From NCBI GenBank assembly GCA_965214475.1, contig OZ243953.1:62001-126000 (forward strand): a stretch of 64,000 bases of DNA. The letters run 5' to 3'. The position numbers and the translations under genes are program-made. The notes beneath the pieces are model-generated. The model saw only the letters and a list, made by a program, of their open reading frames with translations. It ran no database searches and was not told the DNA's origin. Below are positions 49,220 through 57,033 of the stretch, piece by piece. Each line of letters opens with the position of its first letter. Position 1 is the stretch's first letter. This DNA comes from SIRX01 sp965214475 (GTDB taxonomy: Bacteria; Actinomycetota; Rubrobacteria; Rubrobacterales; Rubrobacteraceae).

Positions 49220-51190
49220 ATGAAGGCGTACTCTGCGGGCGGAAAATTAACCCTTTGGGTGTTGTTGTTCCTGATCTGCTCTCTGCTCTTTGTTGGCCTC
49301 GCGAGCGCCCAAGACAACTCTTCGTACACTATTGTCGAGCCTCCGAAGACCGTTCTCAACGGAATACCGTTTAGCGTGGATATCGAGTCCAGCGGCTCTC
49401 CCGGCCAGAACGTGCAGCTAGAAGTCGCGGGAGAAACCTACGACGCCAGCTTCTCGGATGGCATGGCTACGGTGGAAGAAATCGTGGTTAATAAGACCGG
49501 ATCGGTCTCGATGGCCGTGGTCGCGGGGGGCGAGCAGGTCACTGAGGAGAGCACGAACTCTATCCCCGGGTGGTTCTCGATCCTGCCGCCGCTACTGGCT
49601 ATTGCTATCGCCCTTATTACGCGCCAGGTAGTCCCGGCGCTCTTTCTAGGGATCTACATCGGGGCAGCGATGGCCTATGGCATTGGCCTGGGCGCTTTAT
49701 GGTACGGGCTGGTGGACACACTCAATGTCTACATTATAGAGGCACTCTCGCCGCCGGACGGGAGTACGGGTCACGCTTCGATCATCGTGTTTACGTTGAT
49801 GATCGGGGGTATGGTCGGCATCATCTCTCGCAACGGCGGTATGAAGGGTGTAGTAAACAGGATCATCGGCTTCGCCAGCACCCCGCAGCGGGGACAGACC
49901 GCCACCGGTATCCTCGGCATCGCCATCTTTTTTGATGATTACGCCAACACCCTCGTCGTAGGTAACACGATGCGGTCCATAACCGACCGACTAAAGGTCT
50001 CCCGGGAGAAGTTAGCTTACATCGTGGATTCGACAGCCGCCCCGGTAGCGACCATAGCGCTGATCTCGACCTGGATCGGCTTTCAGGTCGGCCTTATAGA
50101 CGAGGCTGTCGGCAATATCGAAGGTTTCAGCCAGTCGGCGTACTCAATCTTCCTGAACTCCATCCCGTACGCTTTCTACCCGATCCTGGCTATCGTGTTC
50201 GTCTTCGCCGTCGCGCTGACGGGGCGAGACTTCGGCCCGATGTACACCGCCGAAGTGCGGAGCCGCGTGGAAGGCAAAGTCCTCCGCGAAGATGCCGACG
50301 TAGACTCAGCCGCCACGGGCGACGAGTTGGAGCCTGACGAAGATACTCCGGAAAGAGCTTTCAACGCCATCATACCCATAGTGGTACTGGTCGGGGTGGC
50401 GATGATCGGATTGTACGTAACGGGCAGCGGAGACTCGCTACAGGACATTATCGGTAGCGCCGATCCGTTCGCCTCTCTAGTTTGGGCATCTCTCCTCGGC
50501 GTGCTGGTAGCGGTAGTGCTCACGATCGGGCAGCGTTTGCTCACCCTGGGCGAGACGATGAACGCTTGGTACGTCGGGCTCCGGGCGATGCTCTTCGTCC
50601 TGGTCATCCTGGTCATGGCCTGGGCCCTCGCCGCGGTGACGGATGTTCTCCACACCGGTGACTATCTGGTCTCCGTGTTGGGTGAGAGCCTGCCCCCGGC
50701 GGTAGTGCCGGCCCTGATCTTCGTGGTCGCCGCCGCGACCGCCTTCGCCACCGGCACGAGTTGGGGCACAATGGGCATCCTCATCCCGCTAACCGTTCCG
50801 CTCTCCTGGGCTATCCTCCAGGCGAACGGTATGGATAACCCGGACGGATACCACATCCTCTACGCCTCCGTCTCCACGGTGCTAGCCGGGGCGGTATGGG
50901 GCGATCACTGCTCCCCGATCTCCGACACCACTATCATTTCCTCGATGGCCTCCGGCTCGGACCATATAGACCACGTCCGAACTCAGCTACCATACGCGCT
51001 GTTCACCGGCCTCATAGCGCTCGTCATCGGCCTGCTCCCAGTAGGATTCGGCCTACCGTGGTGGCTCATGATGCCGATAGCGATAGCCATAGCCGTTGGA
51101 GGGCTCATCATCTTCGGTAAAAAAGCTGACGATGAGGTCACGGGCCAAACGGAAGAAAAGGCCGAACAGCAGACGGTTTCCACTGGGTAG
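49220..51190 (+). CDS. NhaC-family Na+/H+ antiporter with N-terminal extracytoplasmic domain (2)
   Basis: 656 residues from ATG 49220 after AAGGAGGGCAAG. A cleavable signal peptide is likely (LTLWVLLFLICSLLFVGLASAQ), then about 80 residues of beta-rich domain (IVEPPKTVLNGIPFSVDI ... LEVAGETYDASF) and the NhaC core: FDDYANTLVVGNTMRSITDR, SWGTMGILIPLTVPL, GDHCSPISDTTIIS. It is a tandem duplicate of the previous gene. In the cation-site segment this copy has FDDYAN, while the first has FSTYAN, so the two may differ in coupling or ion use. Confidence 0.9.
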   Translation: MKAYSAGGKLTLWVLLFLICSLLFVGLASAQDNSSYTIVEPPKTVLNGIPFSVDIESSGSPGQNVQLEVAGETYDASFSDGMATVEEIVVNKTGSVSMAVVAGGEQVTEESTNSIPGWFSILPPLLAIAIALITRQVVPALFLGIYIGAAMAYGIGLGALWYGLVDTLNVYIIEALSPPDGSTGHASIIVFTLMIGGMVGIISRNGGMKGVVNRIIGFASTPQRGQTATGILGIAIFFDDYANTLVVGNTMRSITDRLKVSREKLAYIVDSTAAPVATIALISTWIGFQVGLIDEAVGNIEGFSQSAYSIFLNSIPYAFYPILAIVFVFAVALTGRDFGPMYTAEVRSRVEGKVLREDADVDSAATGDELEPDEDTPERAFNAIIPIVVLVGVAMIGLYVTGSGDSLQDIIGSADPFASLVWASLLGVLVAVVLTIGQRLLTLGETMNAWYVGLRAMLFVLVILVMAWALAAVTDVLHTGDYLVSVLGESLPPAVVPALIFVVAAATAFATGTSWGTMGILIPLTVPLSWAILQANGMDNPDGYHILYASVSTVLAGAVWGDHCSPISDTTIISSMASGSDHIDHVRTQLPYALFTGLIALVIGLLPVGFGLPWWLMMPIAIAIAVGGLIIFGKKADDEVTGQTEEKAEQQTVSTG

Positions 51191-51247
51191 GTAAAGTCTA
51201 CACTCCTCCCGAAGTCGTAAAGGTCGCGACAGACGCTGGATCCAAAC

Positions 51248-51276
51248 TTGACATAGCCTTAGCCTTACTCTAATAT
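51248..51276 (+). promoter_or_regulatory. Promoter of the padR operon
   Basis: TTGACA (51248-51253) and TAATAT (51271-51276) are separated by exactly 17 nt, a near-consensus housekeeping promoter. The -10 is overlapped by the inverted repeat at 51273-51293. Confidence 0.8.
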
Positions 51277-51293
51277 ATCAGCTAACGATATAT
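51273..51293 (+). promoter_or_regulatory. Probable PadR operator
   Basis: ATATATC and GATATAT, perfect 7-bp arms with a 7-nt spacer, covering the -10 and start point of the padR promoter. A/T-rich dyads of this kind are usual for PadR autoregulation. Confidence 0.7.
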
Positions 51294-51332
51294 CCGTAGA
51301 CGAGTGTATTGTTCGGGTGAGTAGGAGGCTGG

Positions 51333-51713
51333 ATGGAAAAAGAAGCGCGGGAACCAAAAGACCTGTTACCTCTTACACCGGCTGTGCTGAACATACTGCT
51401 GGCGTTGGCGGATGAAGAGCGCCACGGTTACGGCATTATGAAGGAAGTGGAGCATCGTACTTCAGGTGAGATGAGGCTCGGGCCCGGAACGTTGTACGGT
51501 TCCATAAAGCGGCTTTTGGAGCAGGGTTTGATCGAGGGCTCCGACGAACGGCCTGATCCCGAGATGGATGACGAGCGGCGTCGGTACTACCGGATCACGG
51601 AGTTTGGGCATAGGGTGGCCGCTTTGGAAGTCGAGAGGTTAGAGGCGTTGGTGAGGTCAGCGAGGGCTAAAGGGATATTGAGCAGCCCGGGAACATTGCC
51701 GGAGGGCGTGTGA
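51333..51713 (+). CDS. PadR family transcriptional regulator
   Basis: 126 residues. The winged helix is typical: LTPAVLNILLALADEERHGYGIMKEVEHRTSGEMRLGPGTLYGSIKRLLEQGLI (about 15-70), then a wing with DDERRRYYRITEFG. The C-terminal helix is short, a subfamily-1/2 type trait. It probably represses itself and the downstream membrane protein through the inverted repeat at its promoter. Ribosome binding site GTAGGAGG upstream of ATG 51333. Overlaps the next gene by one base (TGATG). Confidence 0.92.
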   Translation: MEKEAREPKDLLPLTPAVLNILLALADEERHGYGIMKEVEHRTSGEMRLGPGTLYGSIKRLLEQGLIEGSDERPDPEMDDERRRYYRITEFGHRVAALEVERLEALVRSARAKGILSSPGTLPEGV

Positions 51714-52771
51714 TGGACAGTTCCCAAAGAACGGCTCGATCAATAACTGTTTCGGAGCATGTTTATAGAGCGCTACTCGCAGCTTATCCGAAAGACTTTC
51801 GTCAGTACCACGATACTGAGATGGTTCAATTATTCAGGGATCTGTGTAGAGACCGATTAGAAACACATGGAATGAATGGACTCTTGAGTTTGTGGTTGCG
51901 GACCCTCCTAGAGCTTGTTAAGACGGCTGTTAGAGAGAGAATGAGAAAGGGGTCTTCCTCGATGTTTGCTTCTGCTTTTTCGTCTCGAAATGTGATCAGA
52001 CAAGGAGGTATCGCAGCAATAGTGGGCGGCGCATTTCTCATTGCCGTCTGGCTTTTCGCTATTACAACAAACTTACCTATTACAGGTATGGGTCCAGATT
52101 TGTTGATGGAGAGCTGGCTTGCGCGAATCGCTCTGCCGTTGCTGTTAGTGGCAGGACTCCTCAGTCTCTATATTTGTGTGATGGAGGAAACGGAAAATGA
52201 TCGGCGAGCCAGATTACTGGCGACTGTAGGTCTTGTACCATTGTTAGTTGTAGTTGCTGTCTCCATCCTTGGAGCTCCTATTCTTTCTCTGCAAGCCCCG
52301 GCTATTTTTCTTCTGCAAACCTGGGCTCTTATGCTTGCAACCGGGATTATAGTTGTATCAAGTATCTTGGCCAAGGCACTAGATCGTAAAGCAGTATTCC
52401 CAATATTTCTGATTCTGCTCTGGGTTCCACCGCTATCCGAGCTTGTAAGCATTCTAGGCGACGCGATTTACTATCTGACAATCGAGCCAGTATATCTCGC
52501 ATTGAGCCCCCAGGTCAGGAACGAAACGGGGCTTCCAAACCCAACTTTATCAGGGATAGACTCTTTCTTACATAACGTACTATACTTTGCGCTACCGAGT
52601 ATCCTAGTTGGTATCGGCTGGATCCTACTCGGACAGATTATCCGCAACTCCGCATCTCCAAGTCGAGATGACTCCGGCCCGGGTCTCAAAGAGCTACAGC
52701 AACTCCACGCGGCGGGCGTGCTTACCGACGAGGAGTTCAGTAGCGCGAGGTTGCGACTGTTGAATGGGTAG
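51713..52771 (+). CDS. PadR-coupled membrane protein with C-terminal SHOCT-like helix
   Basis: 352 residues from ATG 51713, GGAGGG upstream. Residues 10-70 (YRALLAAYPKDFRQYHDTEMVQLFRDL) match the soluble domain often found before permease-like proteins next to PadR genes. About seven hydrophobic segments follow. The last 35 residues (LKELQQLHAAGVLTDEEFSSARLRLLNG) are SHOCT-like. Base use is clearly A+T-richer than in neighbours, suggesting later acquisition of the pair. PadR-linked membrane proteins are often stress or envelope-related; the function is unknown. Confidence 0.7.
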   Translation: MDSSQRTARSITVSEHVYRALLAAYPKDFRQYHDTEMVQLFRDLCRDRLETHGMNGLLSLWLRTLLELVKTAVRERMRKGSSSMFASAFSSRNVIRQGGIAAIVGGAFLIAVWLFAITTNLPITGMGPDLLMESWLARIALPLLLVAGLLSLYICVMEETENDRRARLLATVGLVPLLVVVAVSILGAPILSLQAPAIFLLQTWALMLATGIIVVSSILAKALDRKAVFPIFLILLWVPPLSELVSILGDAIYYLTIEPVYLALSPQVRNETGLPNPTLSGIDSFLHNVLYFALPSILVGIGWILLGQIIRNSASPSRDDSGPGLKELQQLHAAGVLTDEEFSSARLRLLNG

Positions 52772-52866
52772 ACGGAAACTGCAACTTCCGGGTCTTACTG
52801 CCCGATGATTGAGTCGGAACGCTATACTCTTCTCTAACCTGAATCGCATTAGAGAGGAGCTTTGAC

Positions 52867-54297
52867 ATGGTCGAGGCGGTCGAGAAGCTGACGAAAAAGA
52901 GCGAGGACCCGAGCCGGTGGTATCTGGATCTGGTCCGCATGGCTAAGCTGGCCGACTATGGGCCGGTACGCGGAACGTTTGCCATCCGGCCCTACGGCTT
53001 CGCGATCTGGGAGCGCATCCAACGTGATCTCGACGACCGCTTCAAAGCAACCGGCCACGTCAACGCTTACTTTCCGCTGCTCATTCCCAAGAGCTTCCTG
53101 GAGAAGGAGGCTAACCACGTCGAGGGATTCGCCCCGGAGTGCGCCTGGGTAACGATGGGGGGCGACAACGAGCTTGAAGAGCGATTGGCGATCCGTCCGA
53201 CTTCAGAAAGCATCATCTGCGACTTCTACAAAAACTGGATTCAGAGTTACCGAGACCTCCCGCTCCTCATAAACCAGTGGTCCAACGTCCTGCGCTGGGA
53301 GATGGTTACCCGCCCGTTCCTCCGCACCTCGGAGTTTCTCTGGCAGGAAGGCCACACCGTCCACGCCACCGCCGAAGAAGCCCGCGAAGAGACTCTTCGT
53401 ATGCTTGGTGTCTACCGGGACGTGTTCTACGAGAGAATGGCAATACCCGTCTTGACCGGCGTAAAAAGCGCCTCCGAACGCTTCAGCGGGGCCGTCGAGA
53501 CCTACACTTGCGAGGGCTTGATGGGTGACGGACGTGCTTTGCAAGCTGCCACTAGCCACGACCTGGGACAGAACTTCGCCAAAGCCTTCGACATTACCTT
53601 CCTGGATGAGCAGCAGGATCGAGTCTATCCATATCAGACCTCCTGGGGTTTCTCGACTCGCACTATCGGGGCGCTGATCCTGGTCCACGGCGACGACCGG
53701 GGGCTGAAGCTGCCGCCGGCGCTCGCGCCCACTGAGGCGATTATCGTGCCGATCTGGCGGGGTGAGAACAAGGGTGACATCCGCAAAGAGGCCGAGAAAC
53801 TCTACGCCGGGCTCCAGACTGAAGGCTTCCGCATGGAGGCGGACCTGGACGAGGAGCACTCGCCCGGCTGGAAGTTCAACGAGCACGAGTTGCGGGGTGT
53901 GCCGGTGCGCGTGGAGATCGGGCCTAAGGACATCGAGAAGGAACAGGTTGTCTTTGTGCGCCGGGACACGGGAGAGAAAGAGTTCGTGCCACGCGCTAAA
54001 GTCGCGGAGCGGCTGCGGGAACTTCTCGTCGAGATCCAGGAGAACATGCTCGCCCAGGCGACGAAGTTTCGGGACGCGAACACCCGCCACGCGGCTTCCT
54101 ACGAGGAGTTCAAGGAGATCATCGCCGAGGAGCGTGGGTTCGTCGTGGCGCCCTGGGATGGGACAGAGGAGACGGAGCAGAGGATCAAAGACGACACCAA
54201 AGCCACCATCCGGTTGCTGCCCGAAGAGCGGGTGGAAGGTGAGGATCTCGTCTCCGGCAAGCCGGGCAAGACTGCTATTTTCGCGCGGGCGTACTAA
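52867..54297 (+). CDS. proS: Prolyl-tRNA synthetase, short archaeal/eukaryotic-type (ProS type 3)
   Basis: 476 residues. GTFAIRPYGFAIWERIQRDLD, RPTSESIICDFYKNWI (motif 2 area), FLRTSEFLWQEGHTVHAT and DDRGLKLPPALAPTEAIIVPIWRG are characteristic. It lacks the bacterial editing insertion and ends in a C-terminal domain with terminal Tyr (AIFARAY), the mark of the type 3 enzymes. It charges tRNA-Pro. ATG at 52867 follows GAGAGGAGC. Actinobacteria such as Rubrobacter-type lineages often use this form, so it adds weight to the taxon guess. Confidence 0.96.
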   Translation: MVEAVEKLTKKSEDPSRWYLDLVRMAKLADYGPVRGTFAIRPYGFAIWERIQRDLDDRFKATGHVNAYFPLLIPKSFLEKEANHVEGFAPECAWVTMGGDNELEERLAIRPTSESIICDFYKNWIQSYRDLPLLINQWSNVLRWEMVTRPFLRTSEFLWQEGHTVHATAEEAREETLRMLGVYRDVFYERMAIPVLTGVKSASERFSGAVETYTCEGLMGDGRALQAATSHDLGQNFAKAFDITFLDEQQDRVYPYQTSWGFSTRTIGALILVHGDDRGLKLPPALAPTEAIIVPIWRGENKGDIRKEAEKLYAGLQTEGFRMEADLDEEHSPGWKFNEHELRGVPVRVEIGPKDIEKEQVVFVRRDTGEKEFVPRAKVAERLRELLVEIQENMLAQATKFRDANTRHAASYEEFKEIIAEERGFVVAPWDGTEETEQRIKDDTKATIRLLPEERVEGEDLVSGKPGKTAIFARAY

Positions 54298-54304
54298 CTT
54301 GCTC

Positions 54305-54333
54305 TTGACGTAGGACGTTTTGGGCTTTAGCAT
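54305..54333 (+). promoter_or_regulatory. Promoter of the aspartate-family operon
   Basis: TTGACG (54305-54310) and TAGCAT (54328-54333) with 17 nt between. The expected start point near 54340 lies just before the riboswitch P1 stem. Confidence 0.6.
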
Positions 54334-54349
54334 CCTCCATTAGCGCGAA

Positions 54350-54474
54350 CTCGCATCGAGAGCGGTGGAGGGAACTGGCCCTTTGAAACCGCGGCAACCG
54401 ACGACGGGGCTTTCCCGCCGGAAAGGTGCCAAGTCCAGCAGGAAGATCATTCTCTTCCTGGAAGATGTGGTGAG
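54350..54474 (+). promoter_or_regulatory. SAM-I (S-box) riboswitch aptamer
   Basis: The hallmark core is present in order: CGAGAGCGGTGGAGGGAACT, GGCCCTTTGAAACC, GCGGCAACC, then AAGGTGCCAAGTCC and the P4 hairpin GCAGGAAGATC...TTCCTG, closing with GATG. P1 pairs CTCGCATC (54350-54357) with GATG...GTGAG (54464-54474). S-adenosylmethionine binding should switch off the downstream metX-metY-lysC-hom-asd operon. Confidence 0.95.
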
Positions 54475-54480
54475 AAGCGG

Positions 54481-54568
54481 GCAGCTTCTTCTTCGAGCGG
54501 GTTGCGCGATGTGGCTCTGCCGAATGACGAGAGCCGAGGCGTAAAACGTGGACGAAGAAGGAGGCTGC
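54481..54568 (+). promoter_or_regulatory. Translational expression platform of the SAM-I riboswitch
   Basis: GCAGCTTCTTCTTCG (54481-54495) pairs with CGAAGAAGGAGGCTGC (54553-54568) in 15 base pairs, allowing one G-U and one bulged G. The paired strand contains the AAGGAGG ribosome binding site of metX. No terminator hairpin with U-tract is present, so control is probably of translation initiation. Confidence 0.7.
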
Positions 54569-54581
54569 ATTACTACCGAAT

Positions 54582-55715
54582 ATGACACTAGACCCAGGGG
54601 CCGGCGCTAGCCACGCTCCGGCCCGTCCGGGCATAAACCACCACTCTATAGGCTCCTTCGAGCCGGAACTCGGCGGAAGGCTGGACCAAGTTACGCTCGC
54701 CTACGAGACGTGGGGCGAGTTGAACTCCGCAGGAGACAACGCCGTCCTGGTCGTCCACGCCCTTACCGGCGACTCACACGCCGCCGGAGAGCCGTGTGAC
54801 GAGTACACAAAGGGTGGCTGGTGGGAACCCGTGATCGGGCCGGGACGCCCAATAGACACCGACGAATACTTCGTTGTCTGCTCGAACGTCCTGGGCGGCT
54901 GCTCCGGAAGTACGGGGCCGGCCTCACCAGACCTGCGTAAGGGAAAGCCTTACGGTTCCCGATTCCCGATCATCACTATCCGGGATATAGTGCGGGCGCA
55001 AAAGCGACTGCTGAACGAACTCGGCGTGCAAAGCCTGGCGCTTGTGACCGGGGGATCCATCGGCGGCCAACAGGCGCTGGAGTGGGCCGTGGAGTTTCCG
55101 GATTTCGTGGAGAAGGCTATCCCGGTTGCCGCGAACGGCGCTTTGGGGCCACAGGGTCTGGGCATGAGCGAGCTGGGACGCCGGGCTATAATGGCCGACC
55201 CGGATTGGCAGGGCGGCGACTACTATGGCACAGGCTGTAGTCCCGAAAAAGGACTTTCTATAGCCCGGATGGCGGGGATGATGACCTACCAGAGCGCCGC
55301 TGGGCAGTGGGAGCGCTTTGGACGCCGGAAGGCGGGCCGTCCACCGCTGTACGAGGAGTTCGGCGGAAGGTTCGAGGTTGAGAGCTACCTGCAATACCAG
55401 GGCAAAAACTTGTTGGGACGCTTCGACGCCAACACGTACCTGTACCTGTTGCGGGCGATGGACCTCTACGACGTGGCCCACGGCTACGAGTCGCCCGAGG
55501 AGGCGTTCAGCCGAATCGAGGCGGAGATTCTGTTCGTAGGGATCTCCAGCGACTGGCTGTTTCCGGTGGGTGAGGTCAGTGATACTGCGGAGGCCGCGCG
55601 GCGGGCCGGGGCAAAGGCCGGCTACGCCGAGATAAACACGAAAAGCGGGCACGACGCTTTTCTGAAAGACTGGGACGAGCTAAACGCGGCTATTGAGCCG
55701 TTTATAAAAGACTAG
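54582..55715 (+). CDS. metX: Homoserine O-acetyltransferase
   Basis: 377 residues, alpha/beta hydrolase. VTLAYETWGELN, LVVHALTGDSHAAG, nucleophile elbow VTGGSIGGQQALEW (S in GGSIGG), ISSDWLFP (Asp) and SGHDAFLKD (His) form the MetX set. It transfers acetyl from acetyl-CoA to homoserine for methionine synthesis, but acyl choice (acetyl or succinyl) cannot be settled from motifs alone. ATG 54582 is 17 nt after AAGGAGG, longer than usual, so a different start is possible. Heads the operon under the SAM-I riboswitch. Confidence 0.94.
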   Translation: MTLDPGAGASHAPARPGINHHSIGSFEPELGGRLDQVTLAYETWGELNSAGDNAVLVVHALTGDSHAAGEPCDEYTKGGWWEPVIGPGRPIDTDEYFVVCSNVLGGCSGSTGPASPDLRKGKPYGSRFPIITIRDIVRAQKRLLNELGVQSLALVTGGSIGGQQALEWAVEFPDFVEKAIPVAANGALGPQGLGMSELGRRAIMADPDWQGGDYYGTGCSPEKGLSIARMAGMMTYQSAAGQWERFGRRKAGRPPLYEEFGGRFEVESYLQYQGKNLLGRFDANTYLYLLRAMDLYDVAHGYESPEEAFSRIEAEILFVGISSDWLFPVGEVSDTAEAARRAGAKAGYAEINTKSGHDAFLKDWDELNAAIEPFIKD

Positions 55716-55725
55716 GAGAAGAAAT

Positions 55726-57033
55726 ATGTCAGAAGCAACCGAAAACCAGCAGCAGGAGCGCGACTACGGGTTCGACACCCTGGCGTTGCACGGAGGGCAG
55801 GAGCCCGACCCGACCACGACGGCGCGGGCGGTCCCGATCTACCAGTCCACCTCCTACGTCTTCCACGACACGGACCACGCTGCCAACTTGTTTGCGCTCT
55901 CCGAAATGGGTAACATCTACACGCGCATCATGAACCCGACCACCGACGTCTTCGAGCAGCGGGTCGCGCTTTTGGAGAAAGGTGTGGGGGCGCTCGCAAC
56001 GGCTTCCGGCCAGGCGGCGGAGACGCTCGCCATCCTGAACATCGCGGGGGCGGGGGATGAGATCGTCTCTTCGGCCGGACTCTATGGCGGGACGTACAAC
56101 CTCTTCCACTACACGCTACCCAAGATCGGTGTAAACGTAAAGTTCGTGGACGGCACCGACCCGGAGGCCTTCCGCGAGGCAATAACCGACAAAACCAAAG
56201 CCATCTACTCGGAGACCGTCGGCAACCCGGCCCTGAACACGCTGGACATCGAGGCCATAGCCGAGGTCGCCCACGAGGCCGGCCTCCCGCTCATCGTGGA
56301 CAACACCCTGCCCTCGCCGTATCTGGTCAACCCTCTCGCCTACGGCGCGGACATCGTGGTGGAGTCTACGACGAAGTTTATCGGTGGGCACGGGACGACT
56401 ATCGGCGGCGTGATCGTGGACGGCGGAACGTTCCCTTGGGACAACGGTAACTTCCCCGAGTTCACCGAGCCCGACCCGTCCTACAACGGGCTGGAATACT
56501 ATCCGGTCTTGGGCGAGATGGCCTACATCCTCAAGGCGCGGGTTCAGATGCTCCGGGACTACGGTCCGGCCCAGAGCCCATTTAACAGCTTCCTGCTGAT
56601 ACAGGGCGTCGAGACGCTGCCGCTGCGCATGGAGCGCCACTCGCAGAACGCGATGGCCGTCGCCGAGTTCCTCTCAGAGCACGAGAAAGTCAACTGGGTC
56701 AACTATCCCGGTCTCTCCGACCATCCGACGCACGACCTGGCGAAGAAGTACCACCGGGACGGGATGTTCGGGGCCATTCTGGGCTTCGGCATCGATGGCG
56801 GCTTGGAGGCCGGCAAGGCGTTTATAGACCGGCTGGAGTTGCACAGCCTGTTGGCGAACGTCGGGGACGCGAAGAGCCTGGTGATTCACCCGGCGTCGAC
56901 CACCCACTCGCAGCTCAGCGTGGACGAGCAGAAGTCTACCGGCGTTACGGATGATTACATCCGGCTCTCGGTTGGACTGGAGAATATTGACGATATACTC
57001 ACCGATCTGGATCAGGCATTGAATGGAGCGTGA
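55726..57033 (+). CDS. metY: O-acetylhomoserine sulfhydrylase / aminocarboxypropyltransferase
   Basis: 435 residues, the usual MetY length (gamma-cystathionine synthases are about 380). YGFDTLALHGGQEPDPTT at the start, SMGNIYTRIMNPTTDVFEQR, VDNTLPSPYLVNPLAYGADIVVESTTKFIGGHG with the PLP-binding Lys in TTKF, and the C-terminal HPASTTHSQLS. It condenses O-acetylhomoserine with sulfide to homocysteine. ATG 55726 follows AGGAGAAG, 10 nt after metX. With metX it gives direct sulfhydrylation. Confidence 0.95.
   Translation: MSEATENQQQERDYGFDTLALHGGQEPDPTTTARAVPIYQSTSYVFHDTDHAANLFALSEMGNIYTRIMNPTTDVFEQRVALLEKGVGALATASGQAAETLAILNIAGAGDEIVSSAGLYGGTYNLFHYTLPKIGVNVKFVDGTDPEAFREAITDKTKAIYSETVGNPALNTLDIEAIAEVAHEAGLPLIVDNTLPSPYLVNPLAYGADIVVESTTKFIGGHGTTIGGVIVDGGTFPWDNGNFPEFTEPDPSYNGLEYYPVLGEMAYILKARVQMLRDYGPAQSPFNSFLLIQGVETLPLRMERHSQNAMAVAEFLSEHEKVNWVNYPGLSDHPTHDLAKKYHRDGMFGAILGFGIDGGLEAGKAFIDRLELHSLLANVGDAKSLVIHPASTTHSQLSVDEQKSTGVTDDYIRLSVGLENIDDILTDLDQALNGA

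Noticed and set aside
53203..54333. 376-codon minus-strand frame opposite proS
   Set aside because: A shadow of a highly biased gene; proS on the plus strand has all synthetase motifs.
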